Shown one piece after another: positions 33,815 through 42,267 of a stretch of 64,000 nt of DNA. The notes beneath the pieces are model-generated. The model did not search any database. It saw only the letters and a list, made by a program, of their open reading frames with translations, and was not told the origin of the DNA. The translations under genes and the position numbers were made by a program. The stretch covers positions 67,089 to 131,088 of the forward strand of contig JBBATH010000010.1 in NCBI GenBank assembly GCA_040398845.1. The letters run 5' to 3'. Position 1 is the stretch's first letter. Each line of letters opens with the position of its first letter. The DNA is from WLND01 sp040398845. Lineage in GTDB: Bacteria > Actinomycetota > Actinomycetes > S36-B12.

Positions 33815-35304
33815 CCGCCCTTGGTGCGACGGCGGGCTCGACGCTCGCGATCGCTCTTCGGGCTGTCGGACTTCGGGCTGTCGGACTTCGAACTGCCGGA
33901 CTTTGCACCGGAGCCCTTGCCGGAGTCTGATTTTGGTCGCTTTGGTCGGTCGGAGGACGACGAATTGGAACGGGACTTCTCGTCGCGTCCGCGATCACCG
34001 CCACCGCTTGGCTTCTTCTTGCCGGTCTCGCCGAGATCCTCGACCCCTTCAGCCCCGAGGCCCTCGCGGGTTCGGCTCGCCTTCGGGAGGGTTCCTGTCG
34101 TGCCAGCAGGAATTCCGAGGCCCGTGTACACGTGATCACTTGACGAATAGGTCTCGATCGGGTCCTTGAAGGGGAGCTTGAGCGCACGATCGATCATCTG
34201 CCAGCGAGCGATGTCCTCCCAGTCGACGAGGGTCACGGCAACGCCGGACGCACCCGCTCGACCGGTACGGCCTACGCGGTGCAGGTAGGTCTTCTCATCG
34301 TCGGGGCACTCGAAGTTGATGACATGCGTGACATCGTCGACGTCGATGCCTCGCGCCGCGACATCGGTTGCGACGAGGACATCGACCTTGCCATTGCGGA
34401 AGGCGCGTAGCGCCTGCTCGCGGGCGCCCTGGCCGAGATCGCCGTGCACCGTGCCGACAGCGAAGCCGCGCTCGGTGAGGTCATCGCAAATGCGTTGGGC
34501 CTTGCGCTTCGTCCGCGTGAAGATCATCACGAGTTTGCGACCGTCAGCCTGAAGGATTCGAGCGACGAGTTCGATCTTGTCCATGGGGTGGGCCCGCCAG
34601 ACATGCTGCTCGATCGCATCGACCGTTGCGCTTTCGTCGTCGGGCTCGGAGGCGCGAATATGCATTGGCTGGGTCATGTAGCGGCGTGCAAGGTTGACGA
34701 TCTGTCCCGGCATTGTTGCTGAGAAGAGCATGGTCTGCCGGACCGTCGAGACCTGCGAGACGATTCGCTCGACGTCGGGCAGGAAGCCCATGTCGAGCAT
34801 CTCGTCGGCCTCGTCGAGAACAAGAATCTTCACCTGAGAGAGGTCAAGATCGCGACGATTCGCGAGGTCGATGATGCGGCCAGGTGTGCCGACGACGACA
34901 TCGACGCCATTTCGCAAAGCGTCGATCTGCGGCTCGTAGGCGCGGCCGCCGTAGACGGCGAGCACGCGCACACCGCGGAGGCGACCAGCCCGCTCGAGGT
35001 CAGTTGCAACCTGGAGTCCGAGTTCGCGGGTCGGGCAGATGACGAGGGCCTGCGGGCGATCGCGGTCGCCCTCGAGGTCGATTCGCTGCAGGAGCGGAAT
35101 ACCGAAGCCGAGGGTTTTACCGGTGCCGGTCTTGGCTTGGCCGATGAGGTCCTGACCCTGGAGGGCCAAGGGGAGGCACATCTCTTGGATCGGAAAGGCG
35201 CGCTCAATGCCATCGGCGAGGAGTGCTGCGGTGATCTGTGGATCGGCGCCGAGTTCAGCAAACGTAGGTGCTGTTGTCGGATGGACGCTGGATGAGGGAT
35301 TCAG
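33793..35304 (-). CDS. DEAD-box RNA helicase
   Basis: About 503 residues. Q motif FPIQ, AKTGTGKT (motif I), PTRELG, GTPGR, VLDEADEMLDMGF (DEAD), SATMP, ARGIDVDDV and HRVGRTGRAG are all present. The C-terminal tail is low-complexity, with Ser/Lys/Asp repeats (SDSPKSDSPKSD) and a basic end for RNA binding. No ATG/GTG/TTG precedes the Q motif in frame; CTG 35304 with GGAG five bases upstream is the best start, and ATG 35181 would lose the Q motif. Role: RNA remodelling or degradation. Confidence 0.9.
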   Translation of the reverse strand: MNPSSSVHPTTAPTFAELGADPQITAALLADGIERAFPIQEMCLPLALQGQDLIGQAKTGTGKTLGFGIPLLQRIDLEGDRDRPQALVICPTRELGLQVATDLERAGRLRGVRVLAVYGGRAYEPQIDALRNGVDVVVGTPGRIIDLANRRDLDLSQVKILVLDEADEMLDMGFLPDVERIVSQVSTVRQTMLFSATMPGQIVNLARRYMTQPMHIRASEPDDESATVDAIEQHVWRAHPMDKIELVARILQADGRKLVMIFTRTKRKAQRICDDLTERGFAVGTVHGDLGQGAREQALRAFRNGKVDVLVATDVAARGIDVDDVTHVINFECPDDEKTYLHRVGRTGRAGASGVAVTLVDWEDIARWQMIDRALKLPFKDPIETYSSSDHVYTGLGIPAGTTGTLPKASRTREGLGAEGVEDLGETGKKKPSGGGDRGRDEKSRSNSSSSDRPKRPKSDSGKGSGAKSGSSKSDSPKSDSPKSDRERRARRRTKGGQSAATT

Positions 35305-35421
35305 GATTGCTCCAGTATTCGAGGATGCATGGCGAGGAAAATCCCGTCGGGCGTCTCCAGCCTACCTTCCTCACACCGAAACCCCCCTACTCGAGGTGAT
35401 TGTGGGTAGCCTTCGGTCACT

Positions 35422-36114
35422 ATGAATCCACCCTCACCCGACGCTCTTGAAACCGATGCGGAATACCGGGCGGCGGTCATTGACCTGCTCGGTGTGCTCG
35501 CCTACGGAGAGCTCATCGCCTTTGAGCGCACTGCAGCGGACGTGGCGATGGCCCCTGCCATCGACGACAAGGCTGCGCTCGCGGCGATTGCAACCCGCGA
35601 GTTTCAGCACTTCGCGTCGCTCAACGACCGCCTTAATGAACTTGGGGTGCGGCCCGAGGAAGCGATGGCGCCGTTTCGCCGACCGCTGGAAGAGTTCCAC
35701 GCCCACACCGCCCCGAGCGACTGGCTTGAGGGGATGGTCAAGGCGTATGTCGGCGACGGAATCGCCATGGACTTCTACCGAGAGATTGCCGTCTATGTCG
35801 ACGAGCACACGAGGGAACTCGTCGAGCGGGTGTGCGACGACCTCGGGCAATCGGCATTCATCGTCGACCGCGTTCGTGTTGCCATTGCCGAGGATCCACG
35901 CGTTGCTGGCCGCTTAGCGCTGTGGGGCAGGCGACTCGTCGGCGAGGCGCTCTCGCAGGCGCAGCGGGTGGCTGCTGACCGTGACGGCCTCTCGGCACTG
36001 CTGGTCGGGGGCGTGGACCGACCAGGAGCAGACCTCGCGGAGATGGGCAGAATGCTCGCGCGATTGACGGAGAATCACACCAGAAGAATGAGCGCCCTCG
36101 GGCTCTCCGCCTGA
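35422..36114 (+). CDS. Ferritin-like fold protein (MiaE-like)
   Basis: 230 residues, all helical. LAYGELIAFERTAADVAMAP and ATREFQHFASLNDRLNELG give the paired E...ExxH pattern of a di-iron four-helix bundle, and later DFYREIAVYVDEHTRELVERV is a second candidate pair. Related actinobacterial proteins are annotated as ferritin-like or tRNA hydroxylase-like; the substrate is unknown. It lies divergent from the helicase, matching the arrangement in mycobacteria. Confidence 0.7.
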   Translation: MNPPSPDALETDAEYRAAVIDLLGVLAYGELIAFERTAADVAMAPAIDDKAALAAIATREFQHFASLNDRLNELGVRPEEAMAPFRRPLEEFHAHTAPSDWLEGMVKAYVGDGIAMDFYREIAVYVDEHTRELVERVCDDLGQSAFIVDRVRVAIAEDPRVAGRLALWGRRLVGEALSQAQRVAADRDGLSALLVGGVDRPGADLAEMGRMLARLTENHTRRMSALGLSA

Positions 36115-36146
36115 CGAACAGCCAGCCAGCCACCAACCCAGCGCAA

Positions 36147-36207
36147 TCCCGTTTTGGTCGGGTTGATGTCGCTGGCGGGTGCGATTCTTAGGAAGGCAGC
36201 GACAACA
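36147..36207. repeat. 61-bp direct repeat, copy 1
   Basis: Matches 37084-37143 with one indel and one mismatch. Inside, TGTCGCTG (36167-36174) and CAGCGACA (36197-36204) pair to form a hairpin. Starts 33 bases after the ferritin-like gene and opens the TumE-like cassette. Confidence 0.9.
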
Positions 36208-36420
36208 GGCCGCCCAAGCGTGGCCCGAGCTTGGGGGCAGGTGAGGGTCATTCATCGATGGTGCGGAGTTTCGTCGCCGTCATGATCCACAGGCTCGGGC
36301 GGGTTCTGGTTTGCAGCCCCAAGCCATCGATGGGCTGGCGCGGAAGGTGCGCTGGATTAGGTGAAATGGACCTGACACCGGTCTGGCCAAGGAGAAGACA
36401 TGGGACCTACACTGCCAATC

Positions 36421-36636
36421 ATGCACATCGTCGCGCCTAGTGACGCTTACGGCGAGAATTTTTCGATAATCCGGGTTACAGAGGAGGAACGGGAGAAGTC
36501 CCTGAACCTTTGGGAAGCGGCACATCCCGGTTTCGGTCGCTCCAACTGGATTGACGCCTTCCGCGATGAGAGTGGTCAACTCACAGAATCAGATGAGTTC
36601 GTCGATGCAGTCTTCCTCTTCGTACCCGAGAATTGA
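36421..36636 (+). CDS. Small unknown protein, first gene of the repeat-flanked cassette
   Basis: 71 residues: MHIVAPSDAYGENFSIIRVT through SDEFVDAVFLFVPEN, acidic, no membrane segment. I do not recognise it. TACACT ends seven bases before ATG 36421, marking a leaderless start; an ATG at 36400 lies upstream of that -10 and is unlikely. It overlaps the next gene by four bases, as antitoxin and toxin pairs do, but an antitoxin role is only suggested by that layout. Confidence 0.6.
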   Translation: MHIVAPSDAYGENFSIIRVTEEEREKSLNLWEAAHPGFGRSNWIDAFRDESGQLTESDEFVDAVFLFVPEN

Positions 36637-37070
36637 TCAATCTCTTCCCACGCCATGTCGACTCCCCGGATGCAGCGATCCACCATCTATGGGATTGGTG
36701 CGATGTCCTCGGTGCCGAACTCACCGGTGGTCGTGCACTCGTAAGACCAGAGACTGGAGGCATGTCCATTCGTGGGGTTCGATTCGCCTTCCACGGGCAC
36801 TCGACGGCTCTGTCGATCGATCTCAACCTCGATGGGGATTTGGTCGCGCTGCGATACCGATTCGACTACCGGGTCGGTGACCGTTTCCTTTGGCGGGCGG
36901 ACAAGCATCCCGGGCACGAAGCTGAACTCGGAGGCATGTGCCACCTGCACATCGGCCCGAGTGAGCACACGAGAGTCGCCTCACCGGATTTTGACCTCGG
37001 CTCCATCGCCGAGAGGATCATGACGACGAACCGCGGTCTGAACGAAAGCAACAACCGAGTTCAAGGGTGA
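36633..37070 (+). CDS. Unknown protein resembling TumE/DUF6516-type toxins
   Basis: 145 residues. The stretch RYRFDYRVGDRFLWRADKHP followed by GHEAELGGMCHLHIGP resembles the conserved core of TumE/DUF6516 proteins (a WR-D-x-PHHP-like turn and a later HxH). The match is from memory and partial. TTG 36633 forms a TTGA overlap with the 71-residue gene. Lies within the two 61-bp repeats, with 13 bases between its stop and copy 2. Confidence 0.5.
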   Translation: MINLFPRHVDSPDAAIHHLWDWCDVLGAELTGGRALVRPETGGMSIRGVRFAFHGHSTALSIDLNLDGDLVALRYRFDYRVGDRFLWRADKHPGHEAELGGMCHLHIGPSEHTRVASPDFDLGSIAERIMTTNRGLNESNNRVQG

Positions 37071-37083
37071 CGACTGATCCCAT

Positions 37084-37143
37084 TCCCGTTTGGTCGGGTT
37101 GATGTCGCTGGCGGGTGCGATTCATAGGAAGGCAGCGACAACA
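37084..37143. repeat. 61-bp direct repeat, copy 2
   Basis: Same orientation as 36147-36207, one base shorter. Closes the two-gene cassette. The pair could mark insertion of the cassette by a mobile element or duplication by recombination. Confidence 0.9.
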
Positions 37144-37184
37144 AGGCGCCGAAAACCGACTTCCCGGTGGGTCGCCCTGCTGGG

Positions 37185-37412
37185 TCACATGGTGGAGCCG
37201 AAGCCCACCTTGCGGGTCGAAGCTGGGCCGATCTCAACGTAGGCGATCTTGCTGCCCGGCACGAGGATGGTGCGCCCGCGGTCGTCGGTGAGTGAGAGCA
37301 ATGAGCCTGAGTTCAGCGCGGCCTCGACCAACTTGGTGACGTCCTCTGGAGACTGGGCGCTCTCGATAGTGATCTCGCGGGGGGTGTCCTGCACGCCGAT
37401 TTTGATGTCCAC
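37185..37412 (-). CDS. DUF3107 family protein
   Basis: 75 residues, the usual length (M. tuberculosis TB9.4 type). DIKIGVQDTPREITIESAQS and GRTILVPGSKIAYVEIGP match the family consensus. Function unknown. GTG start with AAAGG upstream. It sits 3' of the TetR gene on the same strand, as in mycobacteria. Confidence 0.88.
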   Translation of the reverse strand: MDIKIGVQDTPREITIESAQSPEDVTKLVEAALNSGSLLSLTDDRGRTILVPGSKIAYVEIGPASTRKVGFGSTM

Positions 37413-37502
37413 TGCACTGCCTTTCGATCTTCCGATGCGGATTGTGTCGTCGATACAGATTGAGCGAGGTCAGGCTCCGGAGGATGCGGCCCTTGGATGA
37501 GA

Positions 37503-38147
37503 CTAGTCGGCTTGGGCGCCAGTCGCGATGTCGTGCGGGGGGTGGGTCAAGGGGAAGCCGCGAATACCGCGCCAAGCAAGCGCAGCGATGAGATCCGCAG
37601 CTTCATCGCGGGACATCAGGAGGTCCTCCTTGGCGAGCCAGCGCCGAGCCGCCACCTGAGCCATGCCCTGCATGCCGGAACCGAGGAGGAGGGCCTCGTC
37701 CGCGCGAAGGCCGGTGTCCTGCGAGATGACCTTGGCGATCTGCCGGGCGATCTCGTGATCGGCCACGTCGACCCGCATTCGCACCGCGGGCTCGTTCATC
37801 AGGTCGCTCTCAAAGACCAGCCGGTAGGCGCTGTCGGGGTTGTCTACGAAGGCGAAGTAGGCGCGCATGGTCTGCTGAACGCGCACCTTGTTATCGGGCG
37901 TCTCCCGGACAGCGGTATCCGTGGCTTCGAGTAGTTCCTCGATTCCAGCATCAAGGAGGGCGAGGTAAAGTTCGAGCTTGCTTGGAAAGTGTTGGTAGAG
38001 GACGGGCTTGGAAACGCCGGCCCGTTCAGCGATGACGTCCATGCCTGCCGCGTAGTAGCCAGATTCGACGAACACGGCGCGGGCTGCGTCGAGTACCTTG
38101 GTACGTCGCTGCTCCTTGGGCATGCGCGCGGGCGCCCCGATGCTCAT
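37503..38147 (-). CDS. TetR-family regulator
   Basis: 214 residues. The HTH is AARAVFVESGYYAAGMDVIAERAGVSKPVLYQHFPSKLELYLALLD at about 20-65. The C-terminal part binds an unknown ligand. TACCAT ends six bases before the ATG (leaderless). Divergent from the alpha/beta hydrolase 32 bp away, so it may control that gene. Orthologues beside DUF3107 and the helicase are common in actinobacteria. Confidence 0.9.
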   Translation of the reverse strand: MSIGAPARMPKEQRRTKVLDAARAVFVESGYYAAGMDVIAERAGVSKPVLYQHFPSKLELYLALLDAGIEELLEATDTAVRETPDNKVRVQQTMRAYFAFVDNPDSAYRLVFESDLMNEPAVRMRVDVADHEIARQIAKVISQDTGLRADEALLLGSGMQGMAQVAARRWLAKEDLLMSRDEAADLIAALAWRGIRGFPLTHPPHDIATGAQAD

Positions 38148-38153
38148 GGGCGA

Positions 38154-38173
38154 ATGGTAGTCATGGGTAATCT
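38154..38173. promoter_or_regulatory. Divergent leaderless -10 elements, TetR gene and hydrolase gene
   Basis: Bottom strand TACCAT (38159-38154) sits six bases before the TetR ATG at 38147; top strand TAATCT (38168-38173) sits six bases before the GTG at 38180. Both messages would start at their start codons. Confidence 0.55.
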
Positions 38174-38179
38174 GTCAGG

Positions 38180-39070
38180 GTGAGCCTTCAGGCCCCTTGG
38201 CCCAGAACTGATGCATTGCTCGAATCCCGGACCCTGTCCGTGCGCCATGCGCCGTCGACGAATCCGGGGTCGCCGGGTGCCGTGTTCATCCATGGCCTCG
38301 GTGGGTCGTCGCTCAACTGGACCGACCTCATGGCAGCGCTCCAGCCGGACGTCGACGGCTACGCGGTCGATCTCGGCGGGTTCGGTGAGTCGCCACCCCC
38401 GCGTGATGGCGACATGACGCCCGCGGGTCATGCTGCAGGGGTCGTCGAATTCATCATGGAGGAACTCGGCGGCAAACCTGTCCACGTCTTTGGTAACTCC
38501 CTCGGCGGCTCGGTCGCGCTGCAACTGGCAGCCCGCCGCCCTGATCTCGCCCGGAGCCTCACGCTCATCTCGCCCGCGCTCCCGTCGGCGTTCGCGACAC
38601 GGTCGAATGCCCACCTCCCCGTCATCGCCATGCCGGGTGTTGGCGAGCGGCTCATCGAGAAATACCTCACCTTGCCCGCCGAGCAGCGGGTTCGCGCGAC
38701 GATCGACACCTGCTTTGGTGATCCGTCGAGGTCGTCGGGCCAGCGGACTGACGAGGCGCGGGAGGAGGCGGAGTCGCGTGATCATCTGCCATATGTAGCC
38801 GATGCATTCCTTCGCTCGCTTCGCGGTCTACTGCGCACCTACGTTGACCTCGGTCCCCAGCGGCCCTGGAAACTGGCCTCGCGTGTTCAGTGCCCGACCC
38901 TCGTCATCTACGGCGGTCAGGACCCTCTCGTCGGCTCAGGGGCAGCCCATCGCGTCACGAAGCACTTTCGCCACGCCCATGTTGTCGTGCTGCCAGACTC
39001 CGGCCACGTCGCGCAAATGGAACACCCAGACCTCGTCTACGAGGCTTGGGTGCGCTTCTGCCGGTCCTGA
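38180..39070 (+). CDS. Alpha/beta hydrolase
   Basis: 296 residues. VFIHGLGGSSLNWTDLM is the oxyanion loop region, HVFGNSLGGSVALQLA the nucleophile elbow (GNSLG with Ser), VIYGGQDPLVG supplies the Asp and VVLPDSGHVAQMEHP the His. The substrate is unknown. GTG start with TAATCT six bases upstream. Confidence 0.87.
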   Translation: MSLQAPWPRTDALLESRTLSVRHAPSTNPGSPGAVFIHGLGGSSLNWTDLMAALQPDVDGYAVDLGGFGESPPPRDGDMTPAGHAAGVVEFIMEELGGKPVHVFGNSLGGSVALQLAARRPDLARSLTLISPALPSAFATRSNAHLPVIAMPGVGERLIEKYLTLPAEQRVRATIDTCFGDPSRSSGQRTDEAREEAESRDHLPYVADAFLRSLRGLLRTYVDLGPQRPWKLASRVQCPTLVIYGGQDPLVGSGAAHRVTKHFRHAHVVVLPDSGHVAQMEHPDLVYEAWVRFCRS

Positions 39071-39097
39071 CGCGCATTGCGCACATATCCTGTCACC

Positions 39098-39958
39098 GTG
39101 ACCCCGAGAGCAGGCATCCCTCAGTGGTCAGGGGTCGCTGCATGGCGGTCGCGACTGCGCCTCCTCGAGGGTGAGCCCGACCCGGTACACCGAAATCGGC
39201 TCATCACTGCGGCATACGACGACCTCTCCCGAGAGACAGCGAGCGTGCTAGGCGAGGTGGATGCGAACTGGCTCACCTTCGGCAAGTGGGCGAGTTTCAC
39301 CGCCGGCCGGTTCATCCGGGGTGAGGGCGCCCCGGTGCGGTGGGGTGCGGGCAAGGTCGCGGAGGGGAATATCGCAATCATCTGCGACATCGCCCCCCAA
39401 TTTGTCCGCTTCCTCGAACTCGCTGACGCAGACAGCGCTCATGACCTCGCAGCCCTCGTAGCGTCCGATGATCTCCTCGGGCGCAACCCGAACAGCCTGG
39501 AGGCATTCTCCTCCTACGCTGAGGCCCTGCGGATCGACAATGACCTCGACGATGCCGGATCAGCTCAGGCGATGCTGCGCGGGAACCTCCTCATCGCGCA
39601 TCATGAGCAGTCCCTTGCTGATGATTTTGTTGACGATGCCATGCCGCTGGGCGGACTCTTCGGGGTCATCGCGACGAGGTTCGTCACCCTCGATATTCCC
39701 GAGGGGACGTTGGATCTCAGCCAGCCAGTCCCGCGGCCGCGGTATCTCCACGGTGATCGGTGGCCGCTCGCGCTTTCGGAAATCTCGGACGCGCGTCTCA
39801 ATGCGCTTGTGCGGTCATACGGTCATGAGTGGGGGATGACGGACGGCTCCGCGGCCACCACCTGGGAGGTGTTCGATGAGCGGATGGGGTTCATCGCGCA
39901 GTTTTTCCGGGCGTATCAGCGCGATCCATCGCTTCGCTCACCCATGTCGGACCGGTAG
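39098..39958 (+). CDS. Conserved-type protein of unknown function
   Basis: 286 residues, no signal peptide or membrane segment. Helical with EGNIAIICDIAPQFVRFLEL, NLLIAHHEQSLADDFVDDAM and a C-terminal FDERMGFIAQFFRAYQRDPS. I do not recognise the family; the HHEQ stretch and helical content suggest a metal or ligand-binding bundle, which is speculative. GTG 39098 has TATCCT six bases upstream (leaderless). It lies 27 bases after the hydrolase and before the tad cluster. Confidence 0.7.
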   Translation: MTPRAGIPQWSGVAAWRSRLRLLEGEPDPVHRNRLITAAYDDLSRETASVLGEVDANWLTFGKWASFTAGRFIRGEGAPVRWGAGKVAEGNIAIICDIAPQFVRFLELADADSAHDLAALVASDDLLGRNPNSLEAFSSYAEALRIDNDLDDAGSAQAMLRGNLLIAHHEQSLADDFVDDAMPLGGLFGVIATRFVTLDIPEGTLDLSQPVPRPRYLHGDRWPLALSEISDARLNALVRSYGHEWGMTDGSAATTWEVFDERMGFIAQFFRAYQRDPSLRSPMSDR

Positions 39959-40114
39959 ATCGGATCCCTCCCGCCTGCCGAAGTTATCCACAGTTCCAAA
40001 TCGCTGCTAGCTCGGAGGTGGCTGACCGACGTACCGTCGGCGACAGCAGCACCGCGGGCATCGAATTCTCGTCCCGGTCGCTGCGTCCACGTCACGACAG
40101 CAGGGGGATTTGCC

Positions 40115-41392
40115 ATGGCATTCGATGCGGAGCGCACACAGGTGCGTGCTGTCGCCGAGGAGCGAGTTCGCGAGCTCATCCGCTCGCAGGGTATTGATCC
40201 GTTGCGCGACCACAATGCCATCCGCGACGCGATCGACCGGGCTGTTGCTGACGCTGTCGGCGAGGCCCTCGCCTCCAGCGAAGCCCTGCGCATCGACCCC
40301 GTGCAGCTGGCGCTTGAGGTCCAGCACGCCGTGGCCGGGTTCGGCCCGCTGCAGAGATTCTTCGACGACCCGACCGTTGAGGAGGTCTGGATCAACGAGC
40401 CAGGCCGGGTCTTCGTCGCGAGGGCTGGCCGCAGCGAATTGACGTCGGTAGTTCTCACCGATTGTGAGGTGCGCGATCTTGTCGAGCGGATGCTTCGGAT
40501 CTCGGGTCGCCGCCTCGACACCAGCAGCCCCTTTGTTGATGCAATGCTTCCTGACGGCAGTCGGCTGCACGTCGTGATTCCCGATATCACCCGGACCCAC
40601 TGGTCGGTCAACGTGCGTCGATTCATTATGCGGCCCAAGCACATTGATGATCTTGTGCCTGCCGGAATGGTGAGCGCCCAGGCCGCAGCGTTCCTTTCGG
40701 CCGCTGTCGTGAGCGGGTTAAACATCGTGGTGGCGGGCGGCACCCAAGCGGGCAAGACCACCCTGCTCAGTGCCCTCCTCGGATGCGTGCCCATGCACGA
40801 GCGAATCATCTCCTGCGAGGAGGTCTTCGAGCTTCAGGTCGCCCACCCTGATTGGGTTGCGATGCAGACCCGCGATGCGAGCCTCGAGGGCACCGGTGAG
40901 ATCCCGCTGCGCCGTCTCGTGCGCGAGGCGCTGCGAATGCGACCCACGAGACTCATCGTCGGCGAGGTCCGCCAGTCGGAGGCACTCGATCTCCTTATCG
41001 CGATGAACAGCGGGATGCCTGCGATGGCGACCCTGCACGCGAACAGCGCGCGCGAGGCGGTCACCAAACTCTGCACCCTGCCGCTTCTCGCCGGGCAGAA
41101 CATCCCTGGGGATTTCGTTGTGCCGACGGTTGCGGGGTGTGTCGATCTCGTTGTTCACACCGCCACCGGCAACGACGGCGGTCGGCGAATCCGTGAGATT
41201 TCGGCACTACCGGGCCGGGTCGAGTCGGGCGTGGTTGAGATGTCCGACATCTTCGCCGACCGCGGTGCCGGGCTTGAACGGGCCGGCGGATTCCCCCCGC
41301 ATGCGGAGCGCTTCGTTCGGGCGGGATTCGATCTTGCGCACCTTCTCCGTTGCGAGGACCAGCCGGCCATTCGCAGCGGCAGGGCAGCCTGA
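40115..41392 (+). CDS. tadA: Tad pilus assembly ATPase TadA/CpaF
   Basis: 425 residues. FGPLQRFFDDPTVEEVWINE opens the N-terminal domain; VVAGGTQAGKTTLLSALL is Walker A; RMRPTRLIVGEVRQSEALDLL is Walker B with MATLHANSAREAV the His box. It powers Flp pilus assembly. The ATG has AGGGGGA upstream. A consensus DnaA box (TTATCCACA) lies upstream at 39984-39992. First of the tad operon; TGATG overlap with tadB. Confidence 0.9.
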   Translation: MAFDAERTQVRAVAEERVRELIRSQGIDPLRDHNAIRDAIDRAVADAVGEALASSEALRIDPVQLALEVQHAVAGFGPLQRFFDDPTVEEVWINEPGRVFVARAGRSELTSVVLTDCEVRDLVERMLRISGRRLDTSSPFVDAMLPDGSRLHVVIPDITRTHWSVNVRRFIMRPKHIDDLVPAGMVSAQAAAFLSAAVVSGLNIVVAGGTQAGKTTLLSALLGCVPMHERIISCEEVFELQVAHPDWVAMQTRDASLEGTGEIPLRRLVREALRMRPTRLIVGEVRQSEALDLLIAMNSGMPAMATLHANSAREAVTKLCTLPLLAGQNIPGDFVVPTVAGCVDLVVHTATGNDGGRRIREISALPGRVESGVVEMSDIFADRGAGLERAGGFPPHAERFVRAGFDLAHLLRCEDQPAIRSGRAA

Positions 41393-42267
41393 TGGGCGCG
41401 GTACTCGGCCTCATCGCCGGACTCGGCGCGATGCTCATCCTGTTTGCGCTCACCGATCACACCCTGCCGGGAGCCGCCCATGGCGGTGCTGCGTCCCCCG
41501 TTTCAAGTGGCCGGCTGCGGCAGCTCATCGACCAGTCTGGGATTCCCCGCGCCACGGTGCCGAGCCTCCTCGGAGCGTGCGCTGCCGGAGCCGTGTTCGT
41601 CGCGGTTGCTGCACTCCTTGTCACCGCGGTACCCATGGCCGCCGTCATCGCGGGCGGGGTTGCGGGATACCTGCCGATCCTCCTGCTGCGGAGGCGTGCC
41701 GTCGCTCGTCAAAGGGCGCTCCGGTCGGCCTGGCCGGATGCCGTTGACGCTCTCGTGTCCGCAGTCCGCGCGGGGATGTCACTCCCCGAGGCGGTCGGGC
41801 AGCTCGGGCACCGAGGTCCGGACCCCCTCCGTCCATCGTTCCGACTATTTGAGCGCGAGTACCGCGCGACGGGCTCATTCCTCGCATCGCTTGACGTACT
41901 TCAGGAGTCGCTCAGTGACCCGGTCGCTGATCGTGTCCTGGCGTCACTTCGTATTGCCCGCGAGGTGGGTGGCACTGATCTCGGCACGGTCCTGCGCACC
42001 CTCAGCGTGCTCCTTCGGGAGGACGCCAGAACCCGGGGAGAGATTGAATCACGACAGAGTTGGACGGTGAGTGCGGCGAAACTCGCTGTCGCAGCGCCAT
42101 GGATCACCCTGGCATTGCTGTGCTCGCGGCCGGAGGCGGCGAAAGCGTACGCATCCCTGACCGGTGCCCTCGTTCTGCTCGTAGCCGCTGGCATGTCTTT
42201 CACCGCGTACCGGGTCATGCTCCTCATCGGGCGGCTTCCAACCGAGCCGCGGCTGGCCGCATCATGA
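41392..42267 (+). CDS. tadB: Tad pilus inner-membrane protein TadB
   Basis: 291 residues with N- and C-terminal hydrophobic segments and a central T2SSF (GspF-like) domain: AWPDAVDALVSAVRAGMSLPEAV and REVGGTDLGTVLRTLSVLLRED. Acts with TadC as the membrane platform. Shares one base with tadA's stop and four with tadC's start. Confidence 0.87.
   Translation: MGAVLGLIAGLGAMLILFALTDHTLPGAAHGGAASPVSSGRLRQLIDQSGIPRATVPSLLGACAAGAVFVAVAALLVTAVPMAAVIAGGVAGYLPILLLRRRAVARQRALRSAWPDAVDALVSAVRAGMSLPEAVGQLGHRGPDPLRPSFRLFEREYRATGSFLASLDVLQESLSDPVADRVLASLRIAREVGGTDLGTVLRTLSVLLREDARTRGEIESRQSWTVSAAKLAVAAPWITLALLCSRPEAAKAYASLTGALVLLVAAGMSFTAYRVMLLIGRLPTEPRLAAS

Noticed and set aside
36147..37143. Possible integron attC sites formed by the 61-bp repeats
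   Set aside because: The repeats have a hairpin but not the RYYYAAC/GTTRRRY core pair, and no integron integrase is present.
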